64,000 bases of DNA, taken from positions 124,001 through 188,000 of the forward strand of contig NZ_LT670844.1 in NCBI RefSeq assembly GCF_900141755.1, read 5' to 3'. This DNA is from Bradyrhizobium lablabi (GTDB lineage: Bacteria; Pseudomonadota; Alphaproteobacteria; Rhizobiales; Xanthobacteraceae). Below, in pieces: positions 44,349-52,920 of this stretch. The notes beneath the pieces are model-generated. The model did not search any database. It had not been told where the DNA came from and saw only the letters and a program-made list of their open reading frames with translations. The first letter of the stretch is position 1. Each line of letters starts with the position of its first letter. The translations under genes and the position numbers were made by a program.

Positions 44349-45818
44349 TTGCGCGCTCCCGAAAAAAAGCGAGGGCGAAAGATCGCAGCGTCCGCCGTTT
44401 CGGCTTGGCTGAACCCTCTCGTCAGGCTCGAAGCCCAAGCGGACGGAACCATCGCCGCCTGCTTCGACGATTATTCGGTCGGCCTCGGGAAGTTCAGCGC
44501 CGGTGCGGTAGATCGCGCCCAGGCGCTGCGCACAGGATTGCCCCTCTCCTCGTTTTCGGACCACGGCAGCGCTACCGACAAGGAGATCGATCTGTTGGTC
44601 CACAGGCTGGCCAGGCGCGGTCTCCTCGAGTATCGGCTGGCGCATTCGCATCACGAGAAGTATCAGGTCGTCATCGAACCGCAGCTTCCCGATTATTGGC
44701 CGCGAACGACAAAACCAAACGATACCGAGACGATCGCGCTGTCGCGTTTTGCCTATCTGCGACGGCGCGGCAACGAGATGGTGCTGGAATCGCCGCGCGC
44801 CGGCGCGCTGTTCCGAATTTGCGATCCGAGGATTGCGTCCACCCTTGCGGCGTTGTCGACGCCGAGAAAAATCAGTTGGCTCCGGCGGCAGGACGGCTTT
44901 CCAGGCGCCGAGCTTCTCACGCTGCTGCTGGATTGCGAAATCCTGTTCAAGGTCGATGCCGCCAGCGATGATCTGCGAGCGGCCGAAGGAGACGACAACC
45001 TCGTGATGTGGGATTTTCATGATCTGCTGTTCCACGCGCGCAGCACCGAGGGCCGACAGTCCAATCCGCTGGGCGGGCTTTATCCCTTTGCCGGCGTCAT
45101 CTCTCCGCTGCCGGCGGTGCGGCCGCACTGGCCCGGGAAGAAAATTGACCTCGACGCGTTTTCGACCGCGGCTGCGGCTCCCAACTCACCGTTCACCCAA
45201 CTGCTGCAGGAACGTCATTCGACCCGCGACTTCGACGACGCGCAACCGATCACGCTCGCCGAGCTTTCGCAGTTTCTCAACCGAACCGCGCGCGTGCAGT
45301 CGAATTGGACCAGCAAGCCCGATTTTGACGACCACGGTCCGGATATCGAATACACCACGAGGCGATATCCATCGGGAGGCAGCAGTTACGAGCTCGAGCT
45401 CTATCTGGCCGTCGCCCAGTGCGAAGGGCTTGCGCGGGGCTTCTATCATTACGATGCCGGCGGGCACGCGTTGGTGGCGATCGAGACTCGGCCCCATGAA
45501 CTCGAAGCGATGCTGAGCACGGCCGCGTTTGCCATGGGTGCTTCAGCCGCGCCCCCGATCCTGATCACGATCGCCGCGCGCTTTGGCCGGGTCTCGTGGA
45601 AGTACGCGTCGATCGCCCACTCGCTCATCTTGAAAGACGCGGGGGTCCTGATCCAGACGTTTTACCTGATGGCGACCGATATGGGACTGGGCGGTTGTGC
45701 GATCGGCACCAGCAATATCGATCTGTTCGCGAAGATGACGGGGATCGAATTCCACGTCGAGGGCCCGGTCGGTCAATTCGCGCTCGGCCGCGGCAGCAAG
45801 CTCGAGGGCTCCGAGTAG
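44349..45818 (+). CDS. SagB-type FMN-dependent azoline dehydrogenase
   Basis: The 489-residue protein uses a TTG start with GAAAGGGG upstream, 14 bp after the cyclodehydratase stop. An N-terminal half of about 240 residues, likely a structural or pseudo-catalytic module, precedes a nitroreductase-fold domain. That domain shows LLQERHSTRDFDDAQPITLA, RRYPSGGSSYELELYLAVA, CEGLARGFYHYDAGGHALVA and a C-terminal GLGGCAIGTSNIDLFAKMTG. These fit SagB/McbC-type dehydrogenases that oxidise thiazolines to thiazoles. It completes a minimal modification set with the upstream precursor and cyclodehydratase. Confidence 0.9.
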   Translation: MRAPEKKRGRKIAASAVSAWLNPLVRLEAQADGTIAACFDDYSVGLGKFSAGAVDRAQALRTGLPLSSFSDHGSATDKEIDLLVHRLARRGLLEYRLAHSHHEKYQVVIEPQLPDYWPRTTKPNDTETIALSRFAYLRRRGNEMVLESPRAGALFRICDPRIASTLAALSTPRKISWLRRQDGFPGAELLTLLLDCEILFKVDAASDDLRAAEGDDNLVMWDFHDLLFHARSTEGRQSNPLGGLYPFAGVISPLPAVRPHWPGKKIDLDAFSTAAAAPNSPFTQLLQERHSTRDFDDAQPITLAELSQFLNRTARVQSNWTSKPDFDDHGPDIEYTTRRYPSGGSSYELELYLAVAQCEGLARGFYHYDAGGHALVAIETRPHELEAMLSTAAFAMGASAAPPILITIAARFGRVSWKYASIAHSLILKDAGVLIQTFYLMATDMGLGGCAIGTSNIDLFAKMTGIEFHVEGPVGQFALGRGSKLEGSE

Positions 45819-45947
45819 GTTCCTGTGTTACAAACTGCACAGACGCGGCCAGCGATTCTCGCTTAAATCGCCGTCATTCAATCACGTTAAGAGAATACTT
45901 GCGATCGCCCGGCCTTCTCGCCGGGCTTTTCGTGCGCGGCGAGCACC

Positions 45948-46160
45948 ATGTCCAACGCAATCCAGCAAATCGTTGACGTCTATGTCCGGCTAAACAACCG
46001 CCGAGGACTGGAGGATCTCATGATGCATCGTCAAAGGTTGGCCGTCGACCTCAAGGCTCGAACGGGCTTCGACTTCAGCTTGCCGATCAGCCAGATCGAT
46101 GAAGAGATCGCGGTGATCGAGGCGGGCCTCGCGAGCTTACGGCGCGCTCACGGCCCTTGA
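45948..46160 (+). CDS. small helical protein, full-length member of a duplicated pair
   Basis: A 70-residue protein starting MSNAIQQIVDVYVRLNNRRG, then LEDLMMHRQRLAVDLKARTG, DFSLPISQIDEEIAVIEAGL and a short end. It is amphipathic and helical. Residues from LEDLMMH onward are repeated almost exactly at 48422-48562. Not recognised as a known family. It lies 130 bp past the TOMM dehydrogenase gene but no evidence ties it to that system. Confidence 0.6.
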   Translation: MSNAIQQIVDVYVRLNNRRGLEDLMMHRQRLAVDLKARTGFDFSLPISQIDEEIAVIEAGLASLRRAHGP

Positions 46161-46265
46161 GCGCCATCGCGCGGATGAAAGCGGGTAGACCAATCTCCAT
46201 TGTACCCCGGATCTCTCCCGAGATCGCTGGAACTTTGTTCACTCCCGGAGAACTACGGGGCCGCC
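46008..46265. repeat. 255-bp direct repeat, copy 1
   Basis: It starts at CTGGAGGATCTCATGATGCA and ends at GGGGCCGCC. It matches 48410-48663 with roughly 90% identity by eye, covering most of the small gene plus about 100 bp after its stop. Copy 1 includes the intact gene start to its left. Confidence 0.9.
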
Positions 46266-46583
46266 GGCCGAGGCGGCCAAAGGTTATCTTTTGGCAGAGT
46301 CTCTTCGATTTGCATTTCAAATGTTGATGACGTCAATCGCGGCTTTAATGCATAGATTGCAAAGCGATTGAGAGTTGGACACCAACCAAAAACTGCGGCG
46401 GTAAATTTACCGTATTTCCCTGAGTGGGGCCCCGACTGCGCGGTGCCCTTGAAGGGCGGGACGTGGCGGTTCCCGAACCCCGGTGAAATCAAGATTTCTC
46501 CTAAATCGTGGCGGTGATTGTCGCTTTTTGGACCTCGATACAGGGTACCGGTCAACAAGAACAATAAGAGGAGGCATCACCCA
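46266..46583. other. intergenic region upstream of the repeat-tailed membrane protein
   Basis: About 320 bp. No gene supported. It contains lower-GC segments around 46290-46400 and the promoter region for the next gene. Confidence 0.35.
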
Positions 46584-47363
46584 ATGCCGACGAAAGACGG
46601 TTTTACCCCGGACCATCCTTTGCCTCGCTTTCTCGCCGAACATGCCGAAGGACCCGAGCAGCCGGATATCGGGAAAGCTTGGGACGGGGCGGTTATCTCG
46701 TCGCGAATCCTCAAGACGAGTATTTTGGTTATAACGGCGACAGCGATCGGTATCGCGGTTCTATCGGTGGGAAATCCAGTCGTGCTCTTTACGAACGTCA
46801 CGGCCTCGCTGTTCGACACATCGGCGTTCCAGCCTGGCACCGGTCAATCGACGCCAACAATTCAATCAACCGCCGGCACTCAGGATTTGCCGCCGACTGC
46901 AGGGGACGCGCCGACGCGCGACGAAATTGCTGCCGCTTCTGGACCTGCCGATCAGAGTCAGACCGAAATCAGTCAGCCACCAGCTGAAGCCTCGTTGATG
47001 CAATTCCAAGCTTGGGCCGCCGACGAAGATACACGGGCACAGGTCGCGCCCGTACAGCCCGTTCAAGATGCGCCGGCACAGGTTGTGCAAAATGCCCCAG
47101 CACCGGTTGGGGAAAATGCCCGAGCACAGGTTGGGGAAAATGCCCGAGCACCTGTCCGGCCCATGCAAAAGCACCGAAGGGTCCGGCCCGTGCAACATGC
47201 GCGGGCAGAGATCCGGCGGGAGCAAAATCCCCGAGCAGGGGTCAGGCGGGAGCAAAATTCACGGGTACAAGTCGCGCCCGTACAAGATGCACGAGCACAG
47301 GACCAGTCCGTGCAAAATGCCCAGGCACCATCGTTCCTGCAAAGTTTCGGTTGGCGCAATTAG
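46584..47363 (+). CDS. single-span membrane protein with Ala/Gln/Arg-rich repeat tail
   Basis: The 259-residue protein starts MPTKDGFTPDHPLPRFLAEH, with AGAGGAGG about 9 bases upstream. A cytoplasmic part of about 40 residues precedes one span (TSILVITATAIGIAVLSVGN, residues 45-64). A Thr/Pro/Ala-rich periplasmic stretch follows. From about residue 150 there are tandem degenerate repeats such as APVGENARAQVGENARAPV and REQNPRAGVRREQNSRVQV. The repeat unit is 8 residues or about 24 bp at DNA level. The tail is probably disordered and basic. Bradyrhizobium genomes often carry proteins with this N-terminal layout; function unknown. Confidence 0.65.
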   Translation: MPTKDGFTPDHPLPRFLAEHAEGPEQPDIGKAWDGAVISSRILKTSILVITATAIGIAVLSVGNPVVLFTNVTASLFDTSAFQPGTGQSTPTIQSTAGTQDLPPTAGDAPTRDEIAAASGPADQSQTEISQPPAEASLMQFQAWAADEDTRAQVAPVQPVQDAPAQVVQNAPAPVGENARAQVGENARAPVRPMQKHRRVRPVQHARAEIRREQNPRAGVRREQNSRVQVAPVQDARAQDQSVQNAQAPSFLQSFGWRN

Positions 47364-47525
47364 ATCTAGCAGGAAGTGACGCCCTCCAAGCCCCATGGTT
47401 TAAGTTGAGGCGCCCAGACCGCTGGGATTATAAGAAAGCGCAGTGACGGGATCGTACCGCCATTTTGGTCGACGAGCAGAACAAGGGCTGGAGCCGGGCC
47501 TTCGAGGCGACCTCGTGACAGCCAA

Positions 47526-47705
47526 CTACGCGGCCTTCCGTTTTTCGATGACTTGCCGGAAGTCCGTTGCCAGCTTGCCATAGTAACGAGCAAGCACCTC
47601 ATAGAACGCGCGCTGGGGCCCATCCGTCGCCTGCCGAGCCCGTTCTTCGCACTGGGCGGCTTTGGTCTCGTACTGCTCCACTTTGGTTTGAAGTTCAGTC
47701 GCCAT
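47526..47705 (-). CDS. small coiled-coil protein
   Basis: A 59-residue protein starting MATELQTKVEQYETKAAQCE, then ERARQATDGPQRAFYEVLAR and YYGKLATDFRQVIEKRKAA. It is all helical, with heptad-like spacing. GGAG lies about 9 bases before the ATG at 47705, favouring it over 47729. The pattern EQYE-KA--CEE-A---DGP-R-FYEVLA is one I recall in many Bradyrhizobium small proteins. Function unknown. Confidence 0.65.
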   Translation of the reverse strand: MATELQTKVEQYETKAAQCEERARQATDGPQRAFYEVLARYYGKLATDFRQVIEKRKAA

Positions 47706-48409
47706 GGCACTACTCCATGCAAGACGCACAATCCTCGCTAGTCCTTTGGCATGCGGCCCCGCTCAAAAAAGTGGCCAGGCGAAGGAAACTTACAGCCGCG
47801 GGGACCAGCTCGCCCGGAGCATTGTCGATTTTAGTAGATGGCCATCCGCTCGAAAACCGAATTGCCTTCCATCGCACCGGAGAAACCGCTTAGGCCTGCC
47901 GCATCCGCAGCCGTCGCAAGCGTACATCCGGCGAACGACGGTGCAGATGACAGCAGCCGGACTGCGGAGACACCGCTCCTTGCCGCCTCCGGCAACCCCC
48001 CACCTACCGGTTCAGTAACGGACCCTAATGCGCCAGTACTTTGGCGAGGATCGTTCAAAATTTGGTCTTCGCGCTTTGGCGTAGCCTTCACGGGACCAAC
48101 GCCGCGCTTGACCATTTCGAGCAGGGTTGCAGTCCACGAGGTCGTGCTGTCTGGCACTGGCCGAAATAGACCACTCGTGATTTCAAAATAGTCCACCGTC
48201 ACGGACAGTTTAATGGCGACGGCGGATCGCGAGCCTACATCAGAACCGTGCCGGTTTCCCCCATTCCGGTACAATCTCTAAGCCCACTCGGCCCCAGCTC
48301 GCCCCCGCTGGGGCCGTTTCTTTTTGATTCGGGCGGGCGAGCGGCGGCCCGGAAGGCCGCCCCAACCTCCGAAGCCGCAATCGCGGGCTCACCAGCGGCC
48401 TTCCTAGGG
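47706..48409. other. region without a defensible gene
   Basis: About 700 bp. Both strands hold open frames (plus 47838-48191, minus 47831-48274) but neither has a good ribosome-binding site, known motif or convincing composition. A short stem-loop lies near 48290-48325 (GCCCCAGCTC...GGGGC-TTTCTTTTT), possibly a terminator on the plus strand. Confidence 0.4.
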
Positions 48410-48663
48410 CTGGAGGATCTCATGATGCATCGTCAAAGGTTGGCCGTCGACCTCAAGGCTCGAGCGGGCTTCGACTTCAGCTTGCCGATCAGCCAGATCG
48501 ATGAAGAGATCGCGGTGATCGAGGCGGGCCTCGAAAGCCTAAGGCACGCTCACGGCCCTTGAGCGCCGTTGCGCAGATGAAAGCGGTAGACCAATCTCCA
48601 TTGTCCCGGATGACTCCCGAGATCACTGGAACCTTGTTCACGCCCGGAGAACACGGGGCCGCC
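48410..48663. repeat. 255-bp direct repeat, copy 2
   Basis: Second copy of 46008-46265 in the same orientation, 2.4 kb away. The left junction cuts the small gene after its 20th codon. The right end stops shortly after GGGGCCGCC. No flanking insertion-sequence ends were seen. Confidence 0.9.
48422..48562 (+). pseudogene. 5'-truncated duplicate of the 45948-46160 gene
   Basis: It encodes MMHRQRLAVDLKARAGFDFS, then LPISQIDEEIAVIEAGLESL and a short end, identical or nearly so to residues 25-70 of the full-length copy. The first 20 codons of the original are missing. The Met pair at 48422 could still start a 46-residue protein, so decay is likely but not certain. Confidence 0.6.
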
Positions 48664-48815
48664 ACGTGTGCTGAAGAATAGCCGTCGCTGATCTCAACCC
48701 AGCGGCGGCTTTTGCATTTCGAGGGCATCATCGGTGCGCTGCGCTAATGAGGAACCGCACCGGCCCCGCGGCTGACGGTCATAATTGGCCCGCAATGCTC
48801 GTGGAACGACCATCC

Positions 48816-49139
48816 ATGGGTGTTGCGTATGTGTCGAATGAGCGAAAGATAACGGCGTTTGCTGCGGCAGCGCTGCTGCTGTCGAGCCTCTCGCTTGGCG
48901 GGTGCGCGACTTCAACTGCTGGCTCATCACTGATGGACGCGCGGGCTGAGGCACCGGCGCCTCCGAAAGCAAGCGTTTATCTCCCGGTAGAAGATCTGCC
49001 GCCGAAGCGCGAAAAGCCCGCCATGACACCCGACGAACGGTTGAAGCTTCAGAAAGAACTGATCGCCGCGCGCGATCGCCAGGCGTCTGGCGGTAAAGCC
49101 AGAAAGGGCGCTGCCCGCGCTCAACCCATGAAGCCCTAG
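48816..49139 (+). CDS. small lipoprotein
   Basis: A 107-residue protein with a lipoprotein signal: MGVAYVSNERKITAFAAAAL, then LLSSLSLGGC with lipobox LGGC and Cys near residue 30. The mature part has VYLPVEDLPPKREKPAMTPD and ERLKLQKELIAARDRQASGG, ending in a basic tail. ATG at 48795 is an alternative start. Likely anchored in the envelope; no role known. Confidence 0.7.
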   Translation: MGVAYVSNERKITAFAAAALLLSSLSLGGCATSTAGSSLMDARAEAPAPPKASVYLPVEDLPPKREKPAMTPDERLKLQKELIAARDRQASGGKARKGAARAQPMKP

Positions 49140-49296
49140 ATAGCGAAAGCCGGCCTAAAACGACTTTCGTCGGAACCCGGTTCAGCGCGCTACCGGGCCG
49201 GGCAGCGCTGGCGAGCCGTGCGGCAAGCCGGGATTCGGTGGCCGGGACCGACCGGTACCCTGACAGCCCGCAAATCCCAAACGGACCAGCCGCAAT

Positions 49297-49512
49297 TCAG
49301 TCTCTGCGCAGCACCTCATAAATACCAAAGAGTGCGCCCACGAGAGTTGCACAGCCGATAAGCGTTGCCGAAGCGACTTCCAGCCACTCTTCGGCGGAGC
49401 CTGAGGACTCTTCGCGCCAAATCGGTTCTGCCATTTCCCACCAGCCGACGAGCGCAAAAGTGAGACCAAAGCAGAGAGCGATCGCGATCTCGGCAAATCG
49501 ATAGTAACTCAT
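49297..49512 (-). CDS. small two-span membrane protein
   Basis: A 71-residue protein with spans at about 6-25 (FAEIAIALCFGLTFALVGWW) and 46-66 (VASATLIGCATLVGALFGIY), joined by an acidic loop (REESSGSAEEW). Unknown family; codons and composition look genuine. Confidence 0.5.
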   Translation of the reverse strand: MSYYRFAEIAIALCFGLTFALVGWWEMAEPIWREESSGSAEEWLEVASATLIGCATLVGALFGIYEVLRRD

Positions 49513-49759
49513 TGGCTCACGCTCTGCCGCTCTCCGGCCGGTACGGTGGCAGGGTCAAGGCAGAAAAACGCCGCAGGCGTGAAATATTCGCGAGGCGCGT
49601 GTCCTAACATTGCGGGCCGCAAGTCTTGCCACCCGAGAATCCTCCGGGCAGCCGCGGCTTGTGGGCATGCGATAGCCGGGCTCAGCCCGGCAATTCCAGC
49701 CCGCGAATCCCGGACTCACCAACGCCCTTCCTAGAGTCGTGGCGGGGCCTTCCCAGGAA

Positions 49760-50035
49760 CTAAAGGAACGCAATCGGTAACTGGCAGACAGCGGCCGCGG
49801 CCGCTGTTAGAGCCGCCCAACCGTTCCAGTAAGTCTGCCGAGCTGCTGTTGCTATGACATCGATCGCGCGCCCATTCTGGTCGACGATACCGATCATGAC
49901 ATCTTCAGATGCAAACCGGCTTTTCGTTTCGGGCGCCACGCGCTGATACGACGCAAAGATCCAAAGCCCGACCGCAGCCCGCCCAAAAACAGCAGCCAGC
50001 ACGCCGAGGGTCAGTTTGATTTGGTCGTGTGGCAT
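49760..50035 (-). CDS. small two-span membrane protein
   Basis: A 91-residue protein starting MPHDQIKLTLGVLAAVFGRA, with GGGGAG before the ATG at 50035. The first span is at about 7-28. A loop follows with DVMIGIVDQNGRAIDVIATA, then a second span (WNGWAALTAAAAAVCQLPIA). No family recognised. Confidence 0.5.
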   Translation of the reverse strand: MPHDQIKLTLGVLAAVFGRAAVGLWIFASYQRVAPETKSRFASEDVMIGIVDQNGRAIDVIATAARQTYWNGWAALTAAAAAVCQLPIAFL

Positions 50036-50148
50036 CACTCCCCGCCCTCCCCCTAGAAAAATATTTTTGAAGCTTCCCATGGTCTTCCCGACGCGACTTT
50101 CTGGGAAGATTTGGGACGCTAAAAAATGATAGAAGTGTTTGATTTTTT

Positions 50149-50225
50149 TGGTCGGGGCAGCTGGATTCGAACCAACGACCTGCAGTACCCAAAACTGCCG
50201 CGCTACCAGGCTGCGCTATACCCCG
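50149..50225 (-). tRNA. tRNA-Pro (anticodon UGG)
   Basis: A 77-nt cloverleaf with encoded CCA. Acceptor CGGGGTA pairs with TGCCCCG, with a G-T pair near its base. The anticodon arm GCAGT-TTTGGGT-ACTGC gives TGG. The T arm is GTTGG-TTCGAAT-CCAGC. A T-rich run follows the 3' end. Confidence 0.97.
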
Positions 50226-50291
50226 ATTGTCTGGGAAACAACGTTGGATACACGCTTGAGAGGCCGCCAGCAAGCCGCCCGCGGCCCGGTT

Positions 50292-50783
50292 TTAGTGGCC
50301 GCTGAAGAGCGGATGGCCGACGCGGTCGCCGGGCTCGATACCGTATTTCTTCGCGGTACCCGCGATCACCTCCAGCACCCCCTTCGCCAACCCTCCCGAC
50401 GGGATGATTTTGGTCGATAGCGGCTCGGTGTTCTCGGCAATGCGCAGGATCCGTCCGTCGGAGCGAATGAAAATCATGTCGAGCGGGATGTAGGTGTTCT
50501 TCATCCACATCGACACTTCCTGCTCGGGAGAGAAATCGAACAGCATGCCTTTGCCGTCCGCAAGCTCCTTGCGGTACATCAGGCCGGTTTCTTTCTCCTG
50601 TTCGGTGGTCGCCATCTCGACCGAGAAAACCTGCACGCCGTTCTTGGTGACGATTTCGAGCGGCTGAATGCTCGCCGCTTGCGCGCTGGGACCTGCGAAC
50701 GCGAACAGCGCGAACGCCGCAGCGACAACCATCCAACGCCACGCACCCGCACGACGGGTACAAACATCTCGGTCAAAACTCAT
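50292..50783 (-). CDS. DUF192 family exported protein
   Basis: A 163-residue protein with a signal peptide (WMVVAAAFALFAFAGPSAQA, cleavage near residue 37). The DUF192 fold follows: VEMATTEQEKETGLMYRKEL, MLFDFSPEQEVSMWMKNTYI, PLDMIFIRSDGRILRIAENT and GLAKGVLEVIAGTAKKYGIE. The family is of unknown biochemical role and usually periplasmic. It is followed, moving away from the replication-neutral side, by a cold-shock gene on the same strand 150 bp upstream. A GTG start at 50798 is also possible. Confidence 0.88.
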   Translation of the reverse strand: MSFDRDVCTRRAGAWRWMVVAAAFALFAFAGPSAQAASIQPLEIVTKNGVQVFSVEMATTEQEKETGLMYRKELADGKGMLFDFSPEQEVSMWMKNTYIPLDMIFIRSDGRILRIAENTEPLSTKIIPSGGLAKGVLEVIAGTAKKYGIEPGDRVGHPLFSGH

Positions 50784-50934
50784 AAAGGTAACGCTCACTG
50801 CCAGCCGTGGAAGATTTCGGGGAACCCTAGCCCGACGAGCGTGGCAAATACCAGCCCGCGGTCTTTGAAACCATCTTCAAGGCTGCGTGACGGGTTGGGG
50901 AATACGGTCCGGAAGCGTGAAAGGATCCGCCCGG

Positions 50935-51597
50935 TCAGTGCGAGGACAGCCCCGGGGCGCCGTTTTCCGGCTGAATCTCGGCAGCCATCATGCCCTTGGA
51001 ACCGGGCCCGAACCGCACCAGCACATACTGGCCGGGGCGCAGCTCGGTCATGCCGAAGCGGCGGAGCGTTTCCATGTGGACAAAAATATCGGGTGTCCCC
51101 TCGCCGCAGGTCAGGAAGCCGAATCCGCGCAGCCGGTTGAACCATTTGACTTGCGCCCGTTCCAGGCCGCTGGTCGGGGTGACGCTGACATGGGTCCGCG
51201 GCGGCAGCATCTGCGCCGGATGGATCGCCGTTGATTCGTCCATCGAGAGGATGCGGAACGCCTGGTAGCCCTTGGCGCGCTGCACGCATTCGCAGACCAG
51301 CCGCGCGCCTTCATAGGCCGTCTGATAGCCGTCGCGCCTAAGTACGGTGACGTGCAGAAGCACATCGGGCCAGCCATTGTCCGGAACGATGAAGCCGTAG
51401 CCCTTCGAGGCGTCGAACCATTTGATTACGCCGGAGATTTCGACGAGGTTAGCGGCACTATCGCCCAAGCCCGACAGCGCATCCATCGCCGGATCGCGCT
51501 CGGCGTTAGCTGAAAATTCGCCTGGCCCAAGCCTGTTCGGTCCGGTCCCGCCTGGCGGTACCCCGAGCTTTTTGGACTCAAATCCGTCCGACCCCAT
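50935..51597 (-). CDS. double cold-shock domain protein
   Basis: The 220-residue protein starts MGSDGFESKKLGVPPGGTGP. It has a flexible 50-residue N-terminus and two cold-shock domains. The first begins GVIKWFDASKGYGFIVPDNG, near residues 54-120. The second begins AQVKWFNRLRGFGFLTCGEG, near 148-215. Both keep the RNP1-like K/R-G-[FY]-GF core. Such tandem proteins bind single-stranded RNA or DNA and are typical of alphaproteobacteria. A GTG at 51612 is an alternative start. Confidence 0.9.
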   Translation of the reverse strand: MGSDGFESKKLGVPPGGTGPNRLGPGEFSANAERDPAMDALSGLGDSAANLVEISGVIKWFDASKGYGFIVPDNGWPDVLLHVTVLRRDGYQTAYEGARLVCECVQRAKGYQAFRILSMDESTAIHPAQMLPPRTHVSVTPTSGLERAQVKWFNRLRGFGFLTCGEGTPDIFVHMETLRRFGMTELRPGQYVLVRFGPGSKGMMAAEIQPENGAPGLSSH

Positions 51598-51797
51598 GAC
51601 CCCGGACCCCACACATCATCTGCGGCCCGCCATCTCAAGCGGCGGCGCCGTAACGCGCGCCCATCCATGATTAGCCATGACGACGCGACGCGAATCTCTC
51701 GAATCAAAAGATAACACTCCCGCGTGTGGCGCATAGATAAAAAACGAATCTGCCGGAACCTATGAACAGCCTTGCACAGCCGCGAATCAATTGGGCA

Positions 51798-52556
51798 TCA
51801 GTTGCCCACGAACGGTCCAAGCGTCTCCCCGATGTCGTGGCGGATCACGAGATCGGCGAACTCGTCCTGCTCGGTGGGTTCGTTGTTAATGATGACGAGC
51901 TTGGCCCCGCAGTTTTTGGCCAGCATCGGAAAGCCCGCGGCCGGCCAGACCACCAGCGACGATCCAATCGCAAGGAACAGGTCGCAGTGCTGGGCAAGTT
52001 CCGTGGCGCGGCGCATGGCCTCGTCGGGCATCGCCTGCCCGAACGAGATGGTGGCGGTCTTCACCGGCTCGTCGCAGGCGGTGCAATCAGGCGCACCGCT
52101 TTCATCGAAGCGCTTTCTGACCCAGGCCAGATCGTAGGCCTGCCCGCACCCGATGCAGCGCGCGTAGGTGGTATTGCCGTGCAGCTCGACGACGTGGTCG
52201 GCTGAAAACCCCGACACCTGATGCAGATTGTCGATGTTCTGGGTGACGATGGCGGGGATCTTGCCGGCCCGGTAGAGCGAGGCGAGCGCGCGGTGACCGC
52301 GCCCCGGCTTGGCGGCGGCAAAGGTCGGCTCCATCGCAAAGCGCCGCCGCCACGCTTCGTCCCTGGCCTCGGGACTGGATACGAACTCATCGAACGGGAT
52401 CGGCCGGTTGCGGGTCCACAATCCGCCGGGCGAGCGGAAGTCGGGAATACCGCATTCTGTCGAGATGCCGGCGCCGGTGAAGGGAACGATGATGGAGGCT
52501 GCCGCGATCATGTCGCCGAGCCGTTCGACGCCGCTGCGAAGATCTGACGCAATCAT
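51798..52556 (-). CDS. cobB: NAD-dependent protein deacylase, Sir2 family
   Basis: This 252-residue sirtuin has PFTGAGISTECGIPDFRSPG (NAD site), TQNIDNLHQVSG (catalytic core) and VELHGNTTYARCIGCGQ, with the catalytic His. Two CxxC pairs, CIGC and CTAC, bind zinc. The C-terminal NAD contacts AIGSSLVVWPAAGFPMLAK complete it. It removes acetyl or other acyl groups from lysines using NAD. All active-site residues are in place. Confidence 0.94.
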   Translation of the reverse strand: MIASDLRSGVERLGDMIAAASIIVPFTGAGISTECGIPDFRSPGGLWTRNRPIPFDEFVSSPEARDEAWRRRFAMEPTFAAAKPGRGHRALASLYRAGKIPAIVTQNIDNLHQVSGFSADHVVELHGNTTYARCIGCGQAYDLAWVRKRFDESGAPDCTACDEPVKTATISFGQAMPDEAMRRATELAQHCDLFLAIGSSLVVWPAAGFPMLAKNCGAKLVIINNEPTEQDEFADLVIRHDIGETLGPFVGN

Positions 52557-52656
52557 CTACGACATTCCAAAAGCTTGACCGCGCGCATTATAGCACGGCC
52601 AATCGGAATGCGCCTTTGATCGCGTTTTGTGATCGCGCCTGCCTCAGGCCGCCGCC

Positions 52657-52920
52657 TCACGCTGCCTTTGCGATCGGTTCTTTGGCGATCGGCTCCTTGA
52701 GCTCGTCGCTCTTCTTTTCGTCGTGCTTCCTGCCGGCCTTCACGACCGGCGCCACGTCAGGGGCTCGCTTCGCAGGCTTGCCGTACTGGGACAATTTCTC
52801 CAGCTCGGCCTCGAGTTCGGCACGGCGTGCGGCGACCTTCTCCATCAATTTGTCGGTCGTGCTCTCACGCAACGCCGCGAGTTCTTCGATGCCAAGTGAA
52901 TCCAGATCGATCTTTGCCAT
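52657..52920 (-). CDS. H-NS-like protein lacking the DNA-binding domain
   Basis: An 87-residue protein starting MAKIDLDSLGIEELAALRES, then DKLMEKVAARRAELEAELEK, which fits the N-terminal oligomerisation helices of rhizobial H-NS-type proteins. After PAKRAPDVAPVVKAGRKHDE it ends in a charged tail. The expected C-terminal motif (YRNP...W-GRGRQPRW) is absent. It could dampen a full-length H-NS partner by forming mixed oligomers, or be a degenerate copy. Family assignment is moderately sure. Confidence 0.6.
   Translation of the reverse strand: MAKIDLDSLGIEELAALRESTTDKLMEKVAARRAELEAELEKLSQYGKPAKRAPDVAPVVKAGRKHDEKKSDELKEPIAKEPIAKAA

Noticed and set aside
46950..47340. CRISPR-like short repeats
   Set aside because: The repeats are in frame with a membrane protein gene, degenerate, and have no spacer/repeat alternation; no cas genes nearby.
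47831..48274. Overlapping frames on both strands between the coiled-coil gene and the duplication
   Set aside because: Neither has a convincing start signal, motif or composition; left as gene-free.
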